DNA of 64,000 nucleotides, taken from contig JADJSV010000001.1 in NCBI GenBank assembly GCA_016711505.1, positions 310,001-374,000 of the forward strand, given 5' to 3'. The notes under the pieces are model-generated. The model was not told the DNA's origin. It saw only the letters and a list, made by a program, of their open reading frames with translations, and did not search any database. The DNA is from Bacteroidota bacterium (GTDB taxonomy: Bacteria > Bacteroidota > Bacteroidia > AKYH767-A > 2013-40CM-41-45). Positions 1 to 8,377 of the stretch are shown here, one piece after another (the first letter of the stretch is position 1; every line of letters begins with the position of its first letter). Both the position numbers and the translations under genes were made by a program.

Positions 1-47
1 CCAAAATAATTTTTTTCATTTCTTTGTTTTTTTGTTGTTAATTTTTT

Positions 48-1403
48 TTAGAATTTCACCTGCATTCGAAGTGTAAATGAATTATCTTTTAGATCTTTTG
101 TATAGCCTGATAATTTATTTGATGTTTCATTTGTTACCATATCGTAGTATGCTGTTAATTTTACATTCGCATCCCAACGATAAGCAAGACCTAATCCGAT
201 TGTTGTATATTTTAAATCGGTTGCATTGGTTTTGACAAGGCCATTTACAACAGTTGTGCCAATTTCATTACCGGTTACATCTGTATTTGGATCGTACCAG
301 TCATACTTAGCAATTACTTGCCACGGCGATTGCATTATTGACTGAAGGAAATAAAAGTAAGCACCGTTGAAATTTCTGTTATATAAATTAGAAGTAATTG
401 CCTGATTTGAATTGGGACTTGCCGATGATGATCTAGATGCCGGTTGTTCCCCTTGAATATATTCTGCACGTAAAACAGTCATTCCCGGTTTCCAGTCAAT
501 GTTTAACTGTCCGTCAGCTCCTATATATTGTCTCTTAGTATACTCCCGTGTTCCAATTCCGATCAAATCTATTGTATGGGTAATATTAGCAAGCATATAT
601 CCCATATTTCCCGCAGCATCAGTGGAAATGTTATAAATTGAATCAACATCAATTCTGTAACCACCTGAATAATATGAAACCCCTAATCCGTATTTCACAG
701 TTTCTGATTTATTATTTCTTATTGCAGAAATATGTCCGATGAAATCTTTTTGCTTATCAAAATCTGCAACACTTGCACCTGCGCCGGGAGCACCATTTCC
801 ATTAAATAATCCTGCTTCTAATTTCAACCAATTCCAATTGGATGTCTTTGGTCCCTGAATCGTTATCATAGCACCAAGATCTCTTTCACCCGGAAATAAG
901 ATCTGCGACATTCTTCCTCTTTCAGGTGATTCACGAAGACTTGATGAATAAGGAATTTCAAAACCAAACGGACGATTCTGCATTCCTGCTGTTAATGAAA
1001 ACCAACCGATCCATTTGTCTGTAAGCTTTGCATATGCATCTTTTATTGTAAGACCTTTTTCTGTAACATCAAACTGAAGAACATATTGCGATGTGCTTAT
1101 TCCCTTATCATTTAACGGAGCATCATATTGAAATTTAACCCGACCTCTTCTGATCATGAAACGTTTATCTATACCTGCTCCAAATGCACCACCTGAATAA
1201 ACTGCTGATCCCGTTGAATCTCCATATTGAAATTGAGTCTGCAGATATCCTGTAACTTTTATGCGTTTCAAAACATCAAGTTCCTGACGGATAATTGCAA
1301 CAGTTGCCGGAATTGTATCTTCTACCGGAACTTCCTGTGCATAAATTGAACCGTTTGACATCAAACCTGTCATCAATAATAAACCAAGTATCTGTTTTTT
1401 CAT
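48..1403 (-). CDS. Phosphate-selective porin O/P-type outer-membrane protein
   Basis: A 451-residue exported protein that probably forms an outer-membrane beta-barrel channel for anions such as phosphate. The N-terminus (about residues 1-22, ending IYAQ) is a signal peptide. A short coiled segment (about 30-48) precedes a barrel of alternating aromatic and polar strands. The RRGRVKFQY and NRPFGFE motifs are typical of the OprO/OprP family, and the protein ends in Phe (MQVKF), as outer-membrane barrels usually do. It is separated by about 160 bp from a response regulator on the same strand. TTAACA-like direct repeats upstream suggest Pho-type control (inference). Substrate preference cannot be read from the sequence. 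Confidence 0.85.
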   Translation of the reverse strand: MKKQILGLLLMTGLMSNGSIYAQEVPVEDTIPATVAIIRQELDVLKRIKVTGYLQTQFQYGDSTGSAVYSGGAFGAGIDKRFMIRRGRVKFQYDAPLNDKGISTSQYVLQFDVTEKGLTIKDAYAKLTDKWIGWFSLTAGMQNRPFGFEIPYSSSLRESPERGRMSQILFPGERDLGAMITIQGPKTSNWNWLKLEAGLFNGNGAPGAGASVADFDKQKDFIGHISAIRNNKSETVKYGLGVSYYSGGYRIDVDSIYNISTDAAGNMGYMLANITHTIDLIGIGTREYTKRQYIGADGQLNIDWKPGMTVLRAEYIQGEQPASRSSSASPNSNQAITSNLYNRNFNGAYFYFLQSIMQSPWQVIAKYDWYDPNTDVTGNEIGTTVVNGLVKTNATDLKYTTIGLGLAYRWDANVKLTAYYDMVTNETSNKLSGYTKDLKDNSFTLRMQVKF

Positions 1404-1459
1404 GTGAGATTATTTTTTTGTAAATGAACGCTCGACAGGTTACAGAATCGTTGATTTAA

Positions 1460-1476
1460 TATTAAGCTAATGTTAA
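1460..1476 (-). promoter_or_regulatory. Pho-box-like direct repeat upstream of porin
   Basis: Read on the minus strand this is TTAACA, five bases, TTAATA: two near-identical hexamers at an 11-bp period, about 60-70 bp upstream of the porin start. PhoB/PhoP-family regulators bind hexamer repeats of this form (TTAACA-like, 11-bp spacing in Bacillus PhoP boxes). The assignment rests on spacing and the porin family only. Confidence 0.4.
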
Positions 1477-1566
1477 GGATTTCATTAAATTCTTTGTTTT
1501 TGACCTGAAAACGATGATTGTTGTGTTAACACAGAAATTCTGCTTTTCCAAATCATCATTTCATTG

Positions 1567-1953
1567 TTAACTCTTTTCTTTTTCTGTTAACTCTTTGATA
1601 ATACTGACAAGGATGGATGGCTTAATTGGTTTGGTTATAAAATGACTTCCACCCGCATCAAATGCATTCATAGTTGTATACTCATCTGAATCTGCAGTGA
1701 GGAAGAGAATTGGTGTCTCAGCGAATTTTTCGTTTTCACGTAAAGTTCTGCAGGCTTCTATTCCTGTCATTCCGGGCATACGGATATCCAGTATAATCAT
1801 ATCCGGATTGTTTGCATTTGCAGAAGTAATACATTCTTCACCACTATACGCCTTAAAAACAGTAAACTTTTCTTTCTCAAGATTGTATTTCAGTATCTCT
1901 ACAATATCCGGTTCGTCATCAACAACCAGAATTTTTATATTTTTATTTTCCAT
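1567..1953 (-). CDS. Stand-alone response regulator receiver protein
   Basis: A 128-residue protein consisting only of a CheY-like receiver domain. The acidic pocket (D12, D13), phospho-acceptor D56 (in ILDIRMPG), T86 and invariant K108 (ITKPIKP) are all present, so it should be phosphorylatable. It has no DNA-binding or output domain and no histidine kinase is adjacent, so it probably acts by protein-protein interaction or within a phosphorelay. It lies between the porin and a small unknown gene on the same strand. Its own upstream region carries a TTAACA-N5-TTTACA repeat like that of the porin. The partner kinase is unknown. Confidence 0.9.
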   Translation of the reverse strand: MENKNIKILVVDDEPDIVEILKYNLEKEKFTVFKAYSGEECITSANANNPDMIILDIRMPGMTGIEACRTLRENEKFAETPILFLTADSDEYTTMNAFDAGGSHFITKPIKPSILVSIIKELTEKEKS

Positions 1954-1983
1954 TGTTATCTTTTTGTAAAATTACCCTTTCAA

Positions 1984-2000
1984 TGTAAAGAGATTGTTAA
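1984..2000 (-). promoter_or_regulatory. Pho-box-like direct repeat upstream of response regulator
   Basis: On the minus strand this reads TTAACA, five bases, TTTACA (11-bp period), about 30-45 bp upstream of the response-regulator start. It has the same architecture as the repeat upstream of the neighbouring porin, suggesting a shared regulator. This is inference from pattern. Confidence 0.4.
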
Positions 2001-2031
2001 GTCAACATCACTATAACATTAGCAGGGTTTT

Positions 2032-2376
2032 CTAGATAAAACTAAACACGTAATCCTCAGGAGTTAAGCGAAAAGTATTCGCATAGTCCGTAAAGCTGTT
2101 TTCAGTTTCCCTTATGATTCGTTCTTCTTCATCAACATCGTTGGTCAGGAGCGAAGTTCCTTTACTGAAACAAGTTGAGTGGACATTTACTTCCAGATAG
2201 TTGTTTATGCTATAAATATTTATTTGAACCATCCGCAATGATTCATGGTTAGTATAAGCTACGATCATACTTCTATCCCCGTTATGCTGGGTAATTTCGT
2301 AATTTCGTTGGATGAGGATTTCAGAAAGCTTTTGAATAGCTTCGGAAATTGTTACATGGAGTAGGTAAGTTGTCAT
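2032..2376 (-). CDS. Hypothetical protein, 114 aa
   Basis: I do not recognise the family. The ATG at 2376 (MTTYLLHVTISEA) is preferred over the longer frame from 2505, because the extension would run across the divergent mltG start and its probable promoter. The protein has no signal peptide or membrane segment. It is predicted to be a small mixed alpha/beta fold with an acidic segment near residues 73-85 (DVDEEERIIRETE). It lies on the same strand as, and just upstream of, the response regulator, so co-transcription is possible. Function unknown. Confidence 0.6.
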   Translation of the reverse strand: MTTYLLHVTISEAIQKLSEILIQRNYEITQHNGDRSMIVAYTNHESLRMVQINIYSINNYLEVNVHSTCFSKGTSLLTNDVDEEERIIRETENSFTDYANTFRLTPEDYVFSFI

Positions 2377-2458
2377 CTGAGTAGAATTTGTCTCAAATGT
2401 CGCATCCTTTTGTTGAGAAATAATTAAGGCAATCTTATCGTTTGTTGAAATCGCGCGG

Positions 2459-2466
2459 TATTTTCG
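2459..2466 (+). promoter_or_regulatory. Possible -7 promoter element of mltG
   Basis: TATTTTCG matches the Bacteroidota -7 consensus TAnnTTTG with one mismatch and lies 13 bp before the mltG ATG. No clear -33 TTTG box is seen at the standard spacing. Confidence 0.35.
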
Positions 2467-2479
2467 TACCGGATTTGTT

Positions 2480-3529
2480 ATGGCAAAAAAGAAACTAATT
2501 TTCAAAATAGTATGGGGAACGGTATTGGCACTTCTCCTGATCGTCTCAGTGATGGGTATACTGATCTATAAGAAGATCTATACACCTAATATATTTTCAT
2601 CTAAAACCGCTTCTCCGTTTTTGTTTATTCTAACAGGAACTGATTTTGAAGGACTCATTGATATATTGGAAAAAGACGATCTTTTGTTAGATGAGAAATC
2701 CTTTCGGTGGACAGCTCATCAAATGAAATATGATACCAAGGTTAAGCCAGGGAAATACAAGCTCTTGCCAAAAATGTCGAATAAGGATCTCATTACCTTA
2801 TTGCGTTCAGGAAAACAAACACCGGTAAATGTTATCTTCAATAACATTCGTACAAAAGATCAGCTTGCTGAAAGGATCAGTGAACAAATTGAAGCTCCGG
2901 GAAATTCTGTTTTGAATCTATTGAATGATTATGATTATACAGCGAAACTTGGATTTACTCCAGATAATATTCTTTCAATGTTCATCCCCAATACGTATGA
3001 ATTTTACTGGAATACCAGTGCTGATAAATTTATACAGAGAATGAAAAAAGAACATGATAAGTTCTGGACTCCTGAGAAATTAGCGAAAGCAAAGAAAATT
3101 GATTTTACTCCTGTGCAGGTCTCTGTTATTGCTTCAATTGTGCAGATGGAATCGAATAAGGAAGATGAAAAGTCCATCATTGCCGGAGTATATATTAATC
3201 GTTATAAAAAAGACTGGAAACTGGAAGCAGATCCTACCTTGGTATATGCCTTGGGTGATTTTACGATCAACAGAGTTTTGAATGTATATAAAGAAGTTGA
3301 GTCTCCCTACAATACATATAAATACAAAGGTCTGCCACCGGGTCCCATCTGTCTTCCTACTATTAATTCGTTGAATGCCGTTTTGAATTATACGAATCAT
3401 ACCTACATGTATTTCTGCGCGAAAGAAGACTTTTCAGGTTACCATTCGTTTGCTGCAACATACAGCAAACATCTTGAGAATGCCCGTAGGTTTCAGAAAG
3501 CCCTGGATCGCCGGGGAATTCGATCCTGA
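2480..3529 (+). CDS. mltG: Endolytic murein transglycosylase MltG
   Basis: A 349-residue YceG/MltG-family enzyme that cleaves nascent glycan strands and is thought to terminate peptidoglycan polymerisation. Residues 9-30 form one N-terminal membrane anchor. A LysM-like region follows, then the catalytic YceG domain with IPNTYEFYW (about 169-177), the candidate catalytic Glu224 in VQMESN, and LEADPTL (about 248-254), all family signatures. Length is normal. The phosphohexomutase gene follows 133 bp downstream on the same strand and may have its own promoter. Identification is firm; the anchoring position is predicted. Confidence 0.93.
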   Translation: MAKKKLIFKIVWGTVLALLLIVSVMGILIYKKIYTPNIFSSKTASPFLFILTGTDFEGLIDILEKDDLLLDEKSFRWTAHQMKYDTKVKPGKYKLLPKMSNKDLITLLRSGKQTPVNVIFNNIRTKDQLAERISEQIEAPGNSVLNLLNDYDYTAKLGFTPDNILSMFIPNTYEFYWNTSADKFIQRMKKEHDKFWTPEKLAKAKKIDFTPVQVSVIASIVQMESNKEDEKSIIAGVYINRYKKDWKLEADPTLVYALGDFTINRVLNVYKEVESPYNTYKYKGLPPGPICLPTINSLNAVLNYTNHTYMYFCAKEDFSGYHSFAATYSKHLENARRFQKALDRRGIRS

Positions 3530-3610
3530 TCCATTCAATGTTTCGGATCGATTTATCCTTTTCTCTGAAAAAAATAGGATGAGAACTCTCATTTTTAGCA
3601 AAAAGAAGTT

Positions 3611-3618
3611 ATTTTCGC
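3611..3618 (+). promoter_or_regulatory. Possible -7 promoter element of the phosphohexomutase gene
   Basis: TATTTTCG, one mismatch from TAnnTTTG, lies 43 bp upstream of the ATG at 3662. The -33 side is weak. Confidence 0.3.
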
Positions 3619-3661
3619 ACTACATTTCTTACTCCGGTCAGGCCGGATAAATAAAACAATT

Positions 3662-5079
3662 ATGACTAAAATAAAATTTGGAACCGATGGCTGGAGAGCG
3701 ATCATTGCCCGTGAATTTACAGTAGAGAACGTAGCAAGAGTTGCAGAAGCTACCGCTACCTGGTTAATTAAAAACAGTAAATCTCCTTCTGTAGTTGTAG
3801 GACATGACTGTAGATTTGGCGGTGAACTTTTCGCTGAAACAGTAGCTAAAGTTATGTCGGCAAAAGGTGTGAAGACATTTTTAGCTAAAGGATTTGTTTC
3901 TACTCCAATGATCTCTCTGGGAACTGTTGCACATAAAGCCGATGCAGGAATTATAATCACTGCATCACATAATCCGCCTTCATACAATGGATTTAAACTC
4001 AAAGGTTCTTACGGTGGCCCAATGACGCCTTCAAAAGTTCAGGAAATTGAAGACATCATTGCTGAACGTTCTTCAGTTAATCTGGATGAATTCACTATTG
4101 ATGATCTGATAAAAAAGGAACGGTTCAGATCATTGATCTGGAAGGTGAATATATAAAAGCAGTTGAAGCTAATTTTGATCTGAATGCAATTCGTAATTCA
4201 GGATTGAATCTTGCTTACGATGCTATGTTTGGCTCAGGACAAAACGTTATCAAAAGACTTTTTCCTGAGATTACTATGTTGCATTGTGATGATAATCCGG
4301 GTTTCCATGGACAAGCTCCTGAACCGATCCATAAAAATCTACTCGAGTTTTCCGAGCTTATCAAGAAAAGCGGAAAGATCGATAGTGGACTTGTGACAGA
4401 CGGCGATGCTGACAGAATTGGAATGTATGACAACAAAGGAAATTTTGTTGATTCACATCATATTATTTTGCTGTTGATTCATTACATGGTAAAATACAAA
4501 GGAGTCAAAGGAAAAGTTTGTACAGCATTCAGTACAACTCCTAAAGTTGAAAAACTTTGTAAGCACTACGGACTTCCAATAGAAACTGTAAAAATCGGTT
4601 TCAAATATATCTGCGAGATCATGCTCAATGAAGACGTTTTAGTAGGTGGTGAAGAAAGTGGTGGTATCGCAATAAAAGGTCACATTCCTGAACGTGATGG
4701 AATCTGGATCGGATTGATCATCTGGGAATTTATGGCAAAGAGCGGGAAGAAAATTCCTGATCTGATAGAAGAGATCAATCAGATTGTTGGTGCATTTTCT
4801 TTTGAAAGAAATGATCTGCACTTAAAAGAAGAAGTAAAACAAAAGATCGTTACAAATACAGCTAACAATGCTTACACTGCTTTTGGAAAATATAAGGTGA
4901 AAAGAATTGAAGATCTGGATGGGTATAAATATTTCTTTGATGATAATAACGATGAATGGTTATTGATCAGAGCCTCTGGTACAGAACCGGTGCTGAGAAC
5001 ATATGCTGAATCTTCGACAAAAGAAGGTGCATTTGAAATTCTCAAAGCGGCAGAAAATACATTGTTGAACGGTAATTAA
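3662..5079 (+). CDS. Phosphoglucomutase/phosphomannomutase family protein (one frameshift)
   Basis: An alpha-D-phosphohexomutase that interconverts hexose 1- and 6-phosphates for sugar-nucleotide and envelope synthesis. The N-terminal part has FGTDGWRA and the catalytic phosphoserine loop TASHNPP (Ser102). The second part has the Mg-binding loop DGDADRIG and the C-terminal phosphate-binding RASGTEPVLRTY. The frame breaks at about 4112-4118: the run of six A after GAT needs a seventh to continue as KKGTVQIIDLEGEYIKAVEAN. Restored, the protein is about 472 residues, normal for the family. Because homology is intact on both sides I treat this as one gene with a probable sequencing error. Glucose versus mannose specificity is undetermined. 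Confidence 0.88.
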
Positions 5080-5091
5080 AAAAAATATTTC

Positions 5092-5850
5092 ATGGCACAC
5101 GAAATCGATTATAAAATATTTGGCGACGACATGCAAGCCGTCGAGATTGAATTGGATCCGAATGAGGCTGTCAGAGCCGAAATAGGAGCAATGCTCTATA
5201 TGGAAGATGGAATTGAAATGCAGACAGGAACAGAGGGTGGAATTTTTTCAGGATTGAAACGTATTATTTCCGGAGAAAACTTTTTCATTACAAGTTTTCT
5301 CAATACCGGAAATGGTAAACGAAACGTAACATTCGCTGCACCTTATCCCGGGAAGATCATACCTATTCATCTCAATGAAGTAGGTGGTACTTTCCTTTGT
5401 CAGCGCGACGGATTTTTATGTGCAGCGCAAGGAACAGATATCAGTGTGGAATTTACGAAACGAATTGGCGCAGGATTGTTCGGCGGAGAAGGATTTATTT
5501 TGCAACGTCTCAGCGGTGATGGAAAAGTGTTTATTCATGCCGGTGGAACTGTCATCAAAAAAGAATTGAAGCCTAACGAACATTTACGCGTAGATACCGG
5601 ATGTCTTGTTGCATTTCAACCAACAGTTGATTATGATATAAAATTCATTGGTGGTTTTAAAAATGTACTTTTCGGTGGAGAAGGATTATTTTATGCTTCA
5701 CTCACAGGACCTGGAATCGTTTATCTGCAAACCCTGCCATTCTCACGTTTAGCAGACAGAATTATTTCTGCAAGCAAATGGGGTGGTGGTAAAGATGAAA
5801 GCAGTGGAATTGGAGGAATGTTGGGTGGGTTGATTAGTGGGAGAACTTAA
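5092..5850 (+). CDS. AIM24/TIGR00266 family protein
   Basis: A 252-residue soluble protein of the AIM24 (TIGR00266) family, which adopts a trimeric double-psi beta-helix-like fold and has no established bacterial function. Visible signs are the glycine-rich repeats GGIFSGLKR, GAGLFGGEGFILQRLSG and GGFKNVLFGGEGLFYASLTGPG, and a C-terminal glycine-rich tail. It has no signal peptide. It starts 12 bp after the phosphohexomutase stop on the same strand, so the two are probably co-transcribed. No catalytic residues can be named. Confidence 0.85.
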   Translation: MAHEIDYKIFGDDMQAVEIELDPNEAVRAEIGAMLYMEDGIEMQTGTEGGIFSGLKRIISGENFFITSFLNTGNGKRNVTFAAPYPGKIIPIHLNEVGGTFLCQRDGFLCAAQGTDISVEFTKRIGAGLFGGEGFILQRLSGDGKVFIHAGGTVIKKELKPNEHLRVDTGCLVAFQPTVDYDIKFIGGFKNVLFGGEGLFYASLTGPGIVYLQTLPFSRLADRIISASKWGGGKDESSGIGGMLGGLISGRT

Positions 5851-6359
5851 TAACGAATAATGCAGGAGTTGAATTAGAGTTTACAGGATGCGAACTATTT
5901 TTCTTGTAAAAGTGCTCAACATAATACTCCCAACTCAACGAGTTCTCTGCGGATTTTCTGCGCAAATCCGCGAAACTCTGCGGGAAATAAAAACTTCCCT
6001 GTCAAAGCATCGCTTTGTCAAATGAAAATTGTTGATTTAAGATCAAGAACATCTCCTTATGTTCTCTTTTTAGTCCATTCATCCCAAATCAAATTATTTG
6101 CCTTTAAAAATTCTCGCTAAGAGAATTCTTTCAATAGTATAGAGACTCAAGCTATTACAAGTAGAGTCAAAATGTTTTCATCAACTTTTATTTTTCAATA
6201 TCGCTTTTTCCTATCCAAATCAATCAAATCTTACAAATGAGATATATGTGCTGTTTAGACATGATCTTTAATTCTTACATGGGCGTTAAAGTATTCAGTT
6301 ATCACACATCACACATTGTCCCCACACACAAACAAAAGAGATTTGATAACTTTTTCAAA
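5851..6359. other. Gene-free intergenic DNA with small palindromes
   Basis: I see no supported gene. There is a stretch rich in 'tctgcggat'/'ctgcggga' words (about 5945-5985), a CAAAGC-ATC-GCTTTG hairpin (about 6003-6017) and an AATTCTC/GAGAATT hairpin (about 6109-6127). These look like decayed interspersed repeats. The open frame from 6237 overlaps hairpins downstream and is not credible. Confidence 0.55.
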
Positions 6360-6439
6360 CAATCCCGTAAGATTGATATATCCCAAATTCAACCCCGTAA
6401 GGTTGAAAAAGAAAAACCTAGCCCCGTAAGGCTAGGTTT
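6360..6439. repeat. Three tandem hairpins with invariant CCGTAA loop
   Basis: Three perfect stem-loops lie within 80 bp: CAATC-CCGTAA-GATTG (6360-6375), TTCAACC-CCGTAA-GGTTGAA (6388-6407) and AAACCTAGCC-CCGTAA-GGCTAGGTTT (6414-6439). The loop and closing C:G pair are identical, while the stems differ in sequence and length (5, 7 and 10 bp) yet stay fully paired. This covariation argues for selection on structure. They resemble REP-type palindromes. The third is followed by a T-run and could terminate transcription. Confidence 0.75.
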
Positions 6440-6449
6440 CATTTTTTTA
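6414..6449 (+). terminator. Terminator-like third CCGTAA hairpin
   Basis: A perfect 10-bp stem (AAACCTAGCC/GGCTAGGTTT) with loop CCGTAA is followed by CATTTTTTTATT, the shape of a Rho-independent terminator on the plus strand. No plus-strand gene ends close by, so it may simply be a repeat unit. Confidence 0.45.
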
Positions 6450-6514
6450 TTAGAACTGACGAATTTTGTTAATTCGAAAACAAGGTAATCACCCTGGTAA
6501 AATTGAATTTAATT

Positions 6515-6604
6515 CTGCGCAAAAAGATTTGCGAGATCTGCGGGAGACAAAAACACAGAATTTTTTTTCCCGCAGATCTCGCAAATCCCGCAGATATTGC
6601 GCAG
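6515..6604. repeat. Long nested inverted repeat
   Basis: A perfect 19-bp inverted repeat has left arm 6526-6544 (GATTTGCGAGATCTGCGGG) and right arm 6569-6587, separated by 24 bases ending in T8. It is enclosed by a second pair, CTGCGCA (6515-6521) and TGCGCAG (6598-6604). The arm words also appear as scattered 'ctgcggga' fragments near 5950-5985, suggesting a dispersed repeat family. No transposase is present. Confidence 0.75.
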
Positions 6605-6635
6605 ACGCAGATAATAAATATTTTATTCCGATACT

Positions 6636-7183
6636 TTAAGCAACAACTTTATTGTTTTTCAATACCACCAGATGGTACACTGAAAACATAACTCCGTTGA
6701 AAAACAAATCACCTATGATCTGATTGGAAAAAAATGGCAATGCCATAGTGTAGCTCATGATTGTACCTTGAAGATTCATCGGATAAAGATGCTGGTCAAG
6801 ATACCAGAATGGAAGATTCGTAACCAGAAAAAATACTACTGACGATATGATAGAAGAACCACTAACATTCAGTACATTTTGTTTCGATGAAATTCGTGTT
6901 CCCATCCACACTGTAAATGCAAAACATGCATATACCGGTAAGATCGAGAAGTGAAATCCAGGAAAAGGTCCGTTATTAGCATAACAGCTATCGGCATCAG
7001 GAAGGCAAATCTCTTGTCCTTAAAATTTGCACCGGAAAATAAGGCCATTGCACCAACAGCAGTAAAGTTGAAAGGATGCGGGATGAAACGGGTAATTGCT
7101 GCCAGTATGATTAATAAAACAACCGGTAAAAACGTGTTTTTTATTGATTTTTGATCCATTTTGTCAATTAGCTTATCCGCCAA
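6636..7183 (-). CDS. DUF6580 family integral membrane protein (one frameshift)
   Basis: A small multi-spanning membrane protein. The first part (from 7183) has RFIPHPFNFTAVGAMALF and MPIAVMLITDLFL, and the second has the later membrane helices. The frame breaks at about 6955-6960. Restoring one G would read LFLGFHFSILPVYACFAFTVWMGT and join the halves into a protein of about 182 residues with five or six hydrophobic segments, as expected for DUF6580. Function unknown; the family is sometimes near cobalamin or transport genes, but nothing here supports that. It lies 12 bp downstream of the GNAT-like gene on the same strand. Confidence 0.75.
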
Positions 7184-7195
7184 ATGTAACTTTTT

Positions 7196-8338
7196 CTAAT
7201 GAATTTTGAAAGGATTTCTCTTTTGCCATTCCTCTCCCATAGATTTTTGAAAATTGGTCCCAAACCAATCGGCTGCTTTAATAGCAATTTTACTGTTCAA
7301 TTTCATGTAATCGTTGAAGTAAACGGCCTTACACCCTAAATTGGCTTTCGCCTCTCTTGCAGTTCTTCCTAATTCCAGTAATTGTTTTTGACCATCAATG
7401 GCCATTGCAGTACTATCAAACAAAATATTAAAATACAGATTGTACTTTTCATTGAGTTCATAGTCCATTCCAATATAATGCACCTCGAGTAATTGATCTC
7501 TGTCAATATATGTACAAAAAGCAATCAGTTTATTTTTTTCAAAATATCCGATCACTTTAAATTTTTCAGGAAAGGCATGCTTAAACTCTTCGAAATAATT
7601 TTTATCGATAAGTCCCATTGCTATCGTTTGCTTTGCTGAAACTTTTTTGAAGAGATGAAATAGCTCGTCACGAAAACTTTTTATTTCAGAAAGAGATAAT
7701 TCCCGTCTGGTAATAGTAACCCCGGCCGTTGTTATCTTATCAAATCTCTTTCGGTACTTTTTTGAGAGCGAATTTTTATAATCCTCTAATGTCTTCCATT
7801 CAGGATTTACATCCAGACACATTGTTAAATCAGCAGTGTAATTCTGAAAGCCCATTGAATAAAGTGTTGTACTTGACGGATCAATCTCAAAATCTTTTAA
7901 CAGAATTGCATCACTCTTTTCCAGAAGAGTGTACTGTTCTACAATTTTATAAAGCTCAAGCTCTGATAACTTTTCTGAATCAAAGGCAAAAGGTCTGAAG
8001 TTTACTGCAAATAAATTTCCACAGATCAGAACTTTAAAAGTGCAGACTTTTAGAGCAAGATCGACAATTAACGAAATGAATGGTTTGTTTTTCAGGTGAA
8101 CATTTTTTCCCGAAAATCTGAGAAGCTGAAAATAGATTATTCCGCAAAATTCATTTCTTGAATTCGTTATTGTTATATAGCGAAATTGCAGATCGGAGGG
8201 ATTAGACCTTTCTAAAACTTTCAGGTAATCAACGGAAAGGAAGTCTGATTTGAACATATTCCATCCTTCCTGACAATCATCGATTGAAGGTGAAATAGTA
8301 ACTGTATAATCTGAGTATTTGAATTCTCTTTTTGTCAA
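7196..8338 (-). CDS. GNAT-superfamily acyltransferase (Acetyltransf_6/FemAB-like)
   Basis: A 380-residue cytosolic protein resembling the BioF2-like/'peptidogalycan biosynthesis' acyltransferases, which combine GNAT-fold domains. The signature is in the C-terminal half: a strand and loop around FEKNKLIAFCTYIDRDQLLEVHYIGMDY, then ELGRTAREAKANLGC, similar to the acyl-CoA-binding and substrate region of that group. There is no signal peptide. Its substrate is unknown. It is the second gene of a probable minus-strand run: large T9SS protein, this gene, DUF6580 gene (39- and 12-bp gaps). Confidence 0.65.
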   Translation of the reverse strand: MTKREFKYSDYTVTISPSIDDCQEGWNMFKSDFLSVDYLKVLERSNPSDLQFRYITITNSRNEFCGIIYFQLLRFSGKNVHLKNKPFISLIVDLALKVCTFKVLICGNLFAVNFRPFAFDSEKLSELELYKIVEQYTLLEKSDAILLKDFEIDPSSTTLYSMGFQNYTADLTMCLDVNPEWKTLEDYKNSLSKKYRKRFDKITTAGVTITRRELSLSEIKSFRDELFHLFKKVSAKQTIAMGLIDKNYFEEFKHAFPEKFKVIGYFEKNKLIAFCTYIDRDQLLEVHYIGMDYELNEKYNLYFNILFDSTAMAIDGQKQLLELGRTAREAKANLGCKAVYFNDYMKLNSKIAIKAADWFGTNFQKSMGEEWQKRNPFKIH

Positions 8339-8377
8339 TCCGGATTAAAACGAAATTTTAAAGCTCAAAGAAACGAA

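Noticed and set aside
6237..6488. 83-codon frame across the CCGTAA hairpins
   Set aside because: Its sequence is mostly translation of the hairpin repeats (IQPRKVE, SPVRLG), a known way for palindromic repeats to create spurious ORFs.
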